A stretch of 64,000 bases of DNA, from NCBI GenBank assembly GCA_029891385.1, contig CM057230.1:53361414-53425413 (forward strand), written 5' to 3'. Origin of the DNA: Erythroxylum novogranatense. Lineage: Eukaryota > Streptophyta > Magnoliopsida > Malpighiales > Erythroxylaceae. The notes under the pieces were generated by a model that worked only from the letters and a program-made list of their open reading frames with translations, ran no database searches and was not told where the DNA came from. This document shows, piece by piece, positions 56,850 through 64,000 of the stretch (the stretch's first letter is position 1; every line of letters starts with the position of its first letter). Made by a program: the position numbers and the translations under genes.

Positions 56850-59800
56850 GTCCCCTTTCCTTTCTTCTTACGCCATTCTCCATCCGTCCCTGTAGCTATC
56901 AGGAGAGGGGGGGTATGTGGGTATCTTTTCGTTTTTTTTATACACAAACTATCCAACCCTTCTGTCTGTAATTAAATTAACTTGTTGCATTGTGATTGGT
57001 TCAATCTGTATGATTACAGTGTTTAGGGAAAGGGAAAGAAAGTGGAGGATGAGATGGGAAACACAGAAACAAACATAGTGAATACACAACTCACAGATTG
57101 TCGACCGACCAAAGGCCCCAAAAAGGCTGGTAGTATCAGCATGATAAAAGGCCTTGGCTTAGCTTACTAGTAAATTTCCTTTCTTTATCAGCTTTTTCTT
57201 CCAACTTATTTTCAATTAATTTTAGCTGGCTATTCCTAGGAGAGGAGGCGCCTCTCTGTGTCCGTGCCTTAACCTTTCAGTATATTACCTCAGTCAAGCC
57301 CCCACGTTCTTCCATACTCTTGGCTATTTCCACGCCATCCTTTCTGCTTCTCCAAGACCATGTAATCATTGTGTCTTGGAACACACTCCATCTCTCTCTA
57401 GCTATAAGGTTTACTTCTTTGGTTTCAGTTATTCAATTCAATGCTCATGTATTTGGTCCTTTTTGGTTTTGGTAGGTGTAGCTTTGAGAACATTTGTGCA
57501 CCATTGGGCGTATAATTTGATAGGAACTTGGGGTGGACCCTTTTCATTTGGGGCAATGGAAAGGCCTTAAAGTTGATAGATGCGTCAATTAGAGTATACC
57601 CTCGACAGTGGTGGCGTTTCTGTTTTCCTCTCCAGTGTTTGTGATATATTTATAATCTGTACTTTCTTAATCCTGAGAATGTGAGAGAACCAAAATTTAA
57701 TGTATTGGATACAGTTATCACTAAATTGGGTATCACGTTTACTAGTATTAAAGAAATTTCCTTTGTTATTTGCCAATATTGTTGTCAGGTATATTTTTAT
57801 TGTAACTAGACTGGACTTGTCAATGTAGTTCAAAATAAGAAGCATACTGCCCTACTTTATTGTCTTGTATGATCAAAGATATACACTTTAGTACTTGTGT
57901 ATCTGTTATCTGAATCTTAAAGTGAAAGCAAGTGATTATTATTCTTATTTCATAGTGTGCAATACATGGAATCTTAGGTCCCAAGTTTGTCATTGTTGGT
58001 TAAAAAGATTATAGTTATCTAGGGGAAGCTTCCCAATAATTTGCATTATATATAGTTTTATCTCTGTAATTATTACATTATATAGATACGCATATAACAT
58101 GGGTTAGATTAGAGTGGCCCATACCATCAGATTCCAACAATCCCACATTTTATTTTCAAGTTAATACTTAATAGTGTGATTTGTTGAAGTCCAGGAAAAT
58201 ATTATAGCATATCAGTTTGTTAGTTGGGAACAATGGTACGACAAATACATGCAACTTTTTTGAGGTACCAGAGAATAATAGATGTTTCTATTCACCTTTA
58301 ACACGAGGCACGGGAATCCATGGAGCTCCTAATCACGTTTTCTCTTATGATCATTTAAGCCACGAGCTCCATTTTTTGCTCCCCCAAGGCCAAGGCCAAG
58401 GCCTTTAAGTTGCTTGTGCTTAAAGATGTTTATTTAAACCTGTGTGCATGTTCATGGGTATAAAGAAAGAGAAGATAAAGAACCAGAGAGTAACGCACTT
58501 GACCCAACTATCAGAAAGCTAAGTAAATAAGTTGGCTAACATAAACTAGAACAAAAATCATTTAACCAACCTGCTTTTTTATTTTCCACTTTAACACAAT
58601 AATTGTGTAACCTGTTCTTTCTCGTAATTAAGGCTATACATACCGAAGGAAGATTATGATACGAATTCATAATCTTTTAAAGTAGCACAACAAAACCTTT
58701 CTACTTGATGAATTGACGCGTTGAGAACAAACTGGATCGGGTGGGGAATTAACTCGGTGAATGGCAAATACCAAGAAGTCCACTTTCATTGTGTCGTCCT
58801 TTGATTCTTTTACCTTCCTTACCTACAAGTTTGGTACGGAGAAAGGCACTAGGTCTGTGTTTTTTTTTTTTTCACCCACTTGAGGATCAGTCACTAGCCA
58901 CTGCTGCTTCTGTGGTGTTACTATTTGGTAGAGAAGGGGATGGTATTGGCTGCACAAGAAAGAGGTCTCCTTTAAATAAGTTTCTTTTGGACCGTATGTG
59001 GTCACACGCATGGCTTCTTTTGGTCCCCCATTTCTTTTGTACACTTTTCTCTCATCTTTTGTAAACACCCTTTATTGTATGTATGTGGTATTTTTATCAG
59101 GTACCTATTCAAACACTTGATGATAGCTGCAATCCCACTACCATGAACCCTTCTTTGTGGGGTTTATGATGACATCAATCCCACCCTGTCGTGACGTTTG
59201 TTTCTTAAGCCTCTTCTTTGGCTCCCTGATTTTCTCTCAATTTAACGTAGAGAAGCAACTTATCTATATGGGTCTCTTCCATTTATGATGAGTGGTGCTT
59301 GAATCACCAATTCAAAATTTCCATGGAAAATATCAATTCGTCTCTTATCATATCTTACCAAGTTACCTACCATAACAAAAAGCACTAGCTCTACTTACTC
59401 ATGAAAGCACCAAGGTTGTGCTGTAATCACAGCTTTGTGCCTTAACTATGATGTATTTGCTTATTAGCTCTTGGGAGAAGTTTCACGTAGTTCAACCTTA
59501 CCAACTTCTCAAGCTACTTTTTTCTCCTCCCACGAGCGTGCATAATGAGCTAAATTTGAATTTTTTGACAACCAAATCATCAAGTATTATTGTTTTCAAT
59601 TAATCTTTCAGTGTCTTTAAAATTTAAGGTGTTCCATGGCAATTAGTGAAATAAAATCAAGATTTCTTTTAGAGTTTTGATTTTTCGATTGGTGACTAAT
59701 TTGTGTTAACTCTTCAATGGAATTAGATGGAATAAATATATTAAATTGAACACTTACTTTTAGGGCAATTAATGATGTGATAAGATTAAATCATATCATA

Positions 59801-59985
59801 TATAAGTTTGTCTCTCTTAATTTGTCTTCTCTTTTTTAATTTTAATCCCTTTTTAATTGTTCCAGCACAAAATTTTTAATATTCAGAACTAGGTTTTGGT
59901 TTAGTTCCTTTTCTAGAAAAGGACCAACCATAAAACTAGAGTTGGCCAACCTCCTTTACTATTTTGACCTTCCTCTCACTCTCCT
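56850..59985. other. Upstream region of the bHLH gene, no gene seen
   Basis: 3.1 kb of promoter and intergenic sequence. ORFs up to 91 codons occur on both strands without any domain. There is a T-run at 58860-58872. No tRNA, transposon end or other repeat was recognised up to the J LTR. It is the only long stretch in the window free of recognisable LTR-element sequence. Confidence 0.55.
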
Positions 59986-60846
59986 TGTAACACCCCACTC
60001 CCGCAAGGACCCGAACCTGACATCATGAGTGATATTTGAGTCCGTGTCCCGCGAGGGTGACGTGCTAAAGCACTCAATCATTCAAAAATTGGTATAATTT
60101 TTTTTTTGAATCATAACACATTATTCGAAATCTATAATCAATGAAGGCCCATTTACAAATACAATACATTTAAGTCATTTCGGAATACCAATTTATAAAA
60201 AAAAGTTGCGGAATATACAATTCAATACAAAATAGAGAAATACAATGCAGACGCGAACTGATCCCGACCTCTATCCTTCACTTGAATGCTGTAAGTATAC
60301 TTTTGTTGGCCTAACGGGATATTCTTCTGATCCTGAAAAATAATTACAAAGCTTAGATGAGTTTTGCAAACTCAATTAGTGACCATCATTGATAGCTCAC
60401 TCAGTCACATAACACATAATTCACAAAATTTCATATCCAATACAATTTAATCATTCATATTATGCATATGTAGTGCACATGAGACCCACTTTCTATTATT
60501 ACTTTGTTGTGACCGAGTGCCTAACTGTCCTATATAGGACTCATTGATAACTGTCTCATATAGGACTTATTAAACGTTGAACCTGAGGCTTTGATTCACT
60601 TTTGAGTTCGAAGCTTATTTTCACTCGTCGAGCTTTAAGCTCTGATCGACGGCTACTCTGGTCACAACAGCCATTATGTTTCATGCATTCATGAAATAAA
60701 ATGCATCACTCATATTTGCATGCTCTTATTCAATCATATTCGCTTATCATTGGACCGTAGTCCGGCATTCAACATATAGTGGAGAATTCACACTTTCACT
60801 TGCATGCAATTACACATTCAGAAATCACTTAGCAAACACTTCAATA

Positions 60847-62805
60847 TGTTGGACCAATGGTGGTTGACAAATTCAAGTCGACCTATGATATACGAAGCTC
60901 TTTGGACATGAAGTTATTTAAGGATAAGTCGACTTATACAGTACGACAAGTCGACTTATGAAGGTCGATAAGTCGACTTATGGAGGTAAAACAAGTAGAC
61001 TTATGTTTACATAGGTTCCATTGTTGGATTGTTATATTATGTAATGACTTTGCATTTTCTTTGTGTTTGCTTATGAACTGCTAGTCGAATATAGTTATCT
61101 AGGTCTTCTTTAAAAATTCTCTTTTTCATCAAATCTCCGAAAACATATTATCTTTTACTTTGGAGATTTATTCATGATGATGTTTCTCCACCATGATGGT
61201 TTTTGTATCTAGCCAAGACCAACATTTCATATTATTTGTATTTGCTTGCTACTTAAGACTAATTGTGTTTGATGACTTGCTTCTCTATTTAATATGATTG
61301 CGATATTTCATCTATTGTTGGTTTGTATTAGTTGTTTTAATTATGACAAAAAGGAGGAGAAAATGAGAAATTGGATATTCTTTAGTTACTTGATTAAGGG
61401 GGAGTATGTATGTTAAAATTGTCTTTGATTTGAGTCTATCTTGATTTCAAATTGCTTTTATGAATTTGATCTTACAAGGTTATTAAATTCAATGATTTAT
61501 ATGATTGAGGGTGAGACTTCTAACCAAAATGACAAGGTATAAAAACCTTGATCAATGTTTCCTTGTTTTCATTTATTAAACAATTTCTAATTGTTTTGTC
61601 ATTATCAAAAAGGGGGAGATTGTTGGACCAATGGTGGTTGACAAATTAAATCCCACTTATGTTTTGATAATAATAAAATGTATAGAATTGGTTAAGAAAT
61701 TGTTTAAGGTATTTTGGGATTGATATTCAATATATTATGCAAATCAAGATGGACAAGTGATAAATCATTGAAGAATCAAGATGGAAGTTTCCTATAAGTG
61801 AAAGAGGCTTAAATAATGAAGATTATAGAAGATTTGAGTGGATATTACCGTTGAAGCTTACATAAGTCGACTAGAACATCATATGTCGACTAATATATGA
61901 AGATATGTCAACACAAGTCGACTAACAGCATACAAGTCGACTTATCGTGGACCACAAGTCGACTTACACATCACAAGTCGACTTATAGAAGAGCGGAGAT
62001 GCAATTTTACGTAAAATGTTGTCATAAGTCGACTTACACAACTCGACAAGTCGACTTATGGTCACAAGTCGACTTATACAACTCGACAAGTCGACTTATG
62101 GGTATAGAACATTAATTCCAACGGTCCAATTAGCCACAAATGGAAGGGAGATTATCAAGGAACGGTAATATTAATCAAGAAACGGCTAGAACAAGCTTCA
62201 ACAGCTACATTTCTTCAAGTATAAATAAAGGATGATGGAAGAAGAGTATATACAAGTTCTATAAGCCTAAATACTCTTCTATTGCTCCAAATTGCTCTTT
62301 ATTGCTCTCATTTTGTTACACTATTATATTGAGCACTTGTTCTTCAATCTTTATCTTATTTCTTTTACAATTTGAGTGACTAGTGAAAGGTCACGTGTGA
62401 GGTAGCTTGAGCCGGAAATCAAGTGGTGTTGGTAGGATTTGTGCCGGAAGACAAATCATTTGTAAAGGTAGCTTGAGCCGAAAATCAAGCGGTATTGGTA
62501 GGATTTGTGCTGGAAGACAAATCAAGTGTAAAGGTAGCTTAAGCCGGAAATCAAGAGACATTGTAAGAGTTCACACTGAACTACAAAGTGTGTAATAAAG
62601 TGATTTGCAAAATCCTAAGTGGGAGCTTAGGTAGAGGACGTAGGTCTTAGCACCGAACCTCTATAAAAACAGTGTTTTCTCTTCTTCCCTACTCTTTTCA
62701 TTTAAATTTGTGTAAATTATTTTTGTGTGAATTAACTTCTGATTTTATTGTAGAAAATTTCAAAAAGCTTAAAGATCTATTCAACCCCCTTCTAGATCGC
62801 TAACA
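60847..62805 (+). mobile_element. Copia deletion derivative I, inside the J LTR
   Basis: Ends TGTTGGACCAATGG and ATCGCTAACA, flanked by CAATA at 60842-60846 and 62806-62810. The first ~28 bp are LTR start; sequence then jumps to internal 3' non-coding sequence with AAGTCGACTT words, followed by polypurine tract (61609-61620) and a complete 3' LTR (61621-62805). Most of the 5' LTR, primer site and all genes are gone. Same family as E. Confidence 0.92.
61621..62805 (+). repeat. 3' LTR of element I (1185 bp)
   Basis: Homologous to E's LTRs but more diverged: palindrome array at 61862-62100, clear TATA box TATAAATA at 62220-62227, hairpin chain at about 62372-62640, second TATA-like TATAAAAA near 62662. 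Confidence 0.92.
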
Positions 62806-63598
62806 CAATATACTTAGTTCATCCAATTCACCTTTATAAAATCATTCAATAGTCAAACAATACAAGAATTGAAATAACAATCAATGAAGTGAGACCATCT
62901 TGGTCTACTCACAGTACGCTCCAAAAGTAGCATTTGCTTCCAAATTCTGGATACGCTTATATACAGATGTTGAACCTAGTTTGCTTGCAAAACTCCAAGT
63001 CAAGGTTGTCTTTTCCCTTGTTCTTAGGTAGGATTCTCTTGGTTTCCTAAAACAAACCAAATCTCATTCAATAGGAATCCACTTTAAAAGCCCACAATGC
63101 AAAATCATTAAAATTGATTCTTGAATACTTAAACCTAAGCATTTTCTAAACTTCATGAACTAGAATCCTTTCAAAAATTCAAAAGAATCAAAAGGATCTT
63201 ACCTTGACTCTTCACCAAAAGAAGAGATCTTTAGTTCAAATGGAAGCTCTTTTCTTACTTTTCCTTTTTCTCTTCTTAAACAGCTCCAAAGTCTTTCTTG
63301 AAGACTAAGAAGAATTAAACCCTAGCTCAACTCTCTTCTTTTCTGTCAAACCACCAAACTCTCTTTCTCTTTCTCTTTCTTACTCATTTATAATAAAAAT
63401 CACATTTAACATCAATTATAACCAGAAGTTGTCAATGAATATATGTACCACTTTTTAATGTGCAAAGATTCAATATTTATGTGCATATATGCTAACATTA
63501 TGCATGAGCAAGAAAAATGCATTTCCTTAATCTCTCTTTGAGCTCACATGTGCTGAAATTTCGGGTCCTAACCCTTAATATGAGTACGGGATATTACA

Positions 63599-63612
63599 TT
63601 TCTCCCCTCTTT
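63599..63612 (-). other. Polypurine tract of element J
   Basis: The minus strand reads AAAGAGGGGAGAAA directly before the LTR, after a TCGAGGATGAAATTT block that matches the Tekay/Del context seen in C. Confidence 0.88.
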
Positions 63613-63639
63613 AAATAAATTTCATCCTCGAAATTAATA

Positions 63640-64000
63640 TTTATTTGATCGATAAGATAGGGGTATTGTTTCCTCATATGCTCCTACATTTCCCATATAC
63701 TTCCCTACTCAACTACTTTCTTCCAAATAACCTCAACTGATAACTCAATAGGTCCTTCAATCACTGATTCAGCTACTACACTATCTTGACTATTTCATTG
63801 AATACTCACAAATCTTTTAACCTATTCACATATCACATAGTGTGAATCTAAGACATCTTTTATCAGTAACATTACCTCATAATAATTTTCACATATATCG
63901 ATTCAGAATAGCTTAACTTATCCTTTCTCCAAATATGAGCGCATCTTACCAAGGTGGTACTCACAAAACACTTCATCTCTGCTTTTGAAAATTCACTTCA
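63640..64000 (-). pseudogene. Chromodomain end of integrase of element J (relic)
   Basis: The minus-strand translation near 63665-63785 reads ESVIEGPIELSVEVIWKKVVE, stop, GSIWEM, stop, EHMRKQYPYL. This matches the end of chromovirus integrase, where a chromodomain (V.VLW...EEATWE) closes with a ...YPHLF motif. Two stops show decay. The remainder of pol should lie beyond 64000. It confirms the Tekay/Del assignment for this LTR group. Confidence 0.75.

Larger units (their letters stand above)
59986..63598 (-). repeat. 3' LTR of Tekay/Del-like element J (split by element I)
   Basis: Starts TGTAACACCCCACTCCC at 59986 and ends GGGATATTACA at 63598, with the polypurine tract just outside on the right. 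It is therefore the 3' LTR of a minus-strand element whose body lies to the right. It aligns with B and S at the ends and keeps the GAGTTTTGCAAACTC hairpin at 60359-60373. Without element I and one duplication copy it is about 1.65 kb. The left target site is CTCCT (59981-59985); the right copy is outside the window. Confidence 0.88.

Noticed and set aside
56050..57000. ORFs of 79-96 codons opposite and upstream of the bHLH gene
   Set aside because: Antisense shadows of exon 1 or leader sequence with microsatellite-derived residues; no domain.
63640..64000. A working J integrase gene end
   Set aside because: Two stop codons lie within the recognisable chromodomain tail, so it is listed as a relic.

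Overview
This is nuclear DNA from a flowering plant, almost certainly a eudicot. The evidence is one intron-containing bHLH gene of the TMO5/T5L1 type, plant Ty3/gypsy (Athila and Tekay/Del chromovirus) and Ty1/copia LTR retrotransposons, LINE remains, a tRNA-derived SINE-like insert and high A+T content. I cannot name the species. Everything outside about 52.7-60.0 kb is transposon or unrecognised sequence.

Layout. (1) 1-18,090: an old gypsy gag (element D) is split by an Athila-type element (A, 1027-17856, target duplication GAGTA). A's 3' LTR is itself split by a Tekay-like non-autonomous element on the minus strand (B, 10327-16524, duplication ATTGA). A keeps a near-complete gag-PR-RT-RH-IN string, broken by stops and short frameshifts. 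(2) 18.1-28.9 kb: AT-rich sequence, a minus-strand LINE 3' end inside an older tandem repeat, a plus-strand LINE 3' end split by a 4.1-kb solo LTR (S, 22453-26578, ATAGA), and a minus-strand gypsy integrase relic. (3) 28,964-37,415: copia element E (ATAGT) with gag and protease but no integrase or RT. Its gag holds a solo LTR (F, AAGAT), whose first 7 bp carry a SINE-like insert. (4) 37.4-52.7 kb: the 3' end of an old Athila/Tat-like element (H), its LTR split by a long LTR (G, 39663-52135, GTTAG). G carries an eight-copy ~203-bp tandem array and is split by a Tekay-like non-autonomous element (C, 42660-51177) with two 3114-bp LTRs. (5) 52.7-60.0 kb: the genic island, with the bHLH gene on the minus strand (54276-56251) and a perfect 23-bp inverted repeat 3' of it. 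(6) 59,986-64,000: the 3' LTR, polypurine tract and chromodomain relic of a minus-strand Tekay element (J), with a small copia deletion derivative (I, 60847-62805, CAATA) inside its LTR. J leaves the window.

Only the bHLH gene looks like a working host gene. It should encode a nuclear transcription factor acting in vascular and root-meristem patterning. No autonomous element is intact: A has in-frame stops, B, C, E and I are non-autonomous, and S, F and G are solo LTRs. Seven precise 5-bp duplications (A, B, S, E, F, G, I) allow the order of insertion to be read.

The most unusual signals are inside the LTRs. These are a chain of about nine small hairpins with a repeated loop in the copia LTR; arrays of short CpG-containing palindromes in unrelated LTR families; a shared module (core CTCAATCGGAG) in five gypsy LTRs; a 203-bp array plus an 18-bp ACGTCA minisatellite in G; and LTR-LTR differences in C that fall largely on the tetranucleotide ACTG, which may be a consensus artefact.
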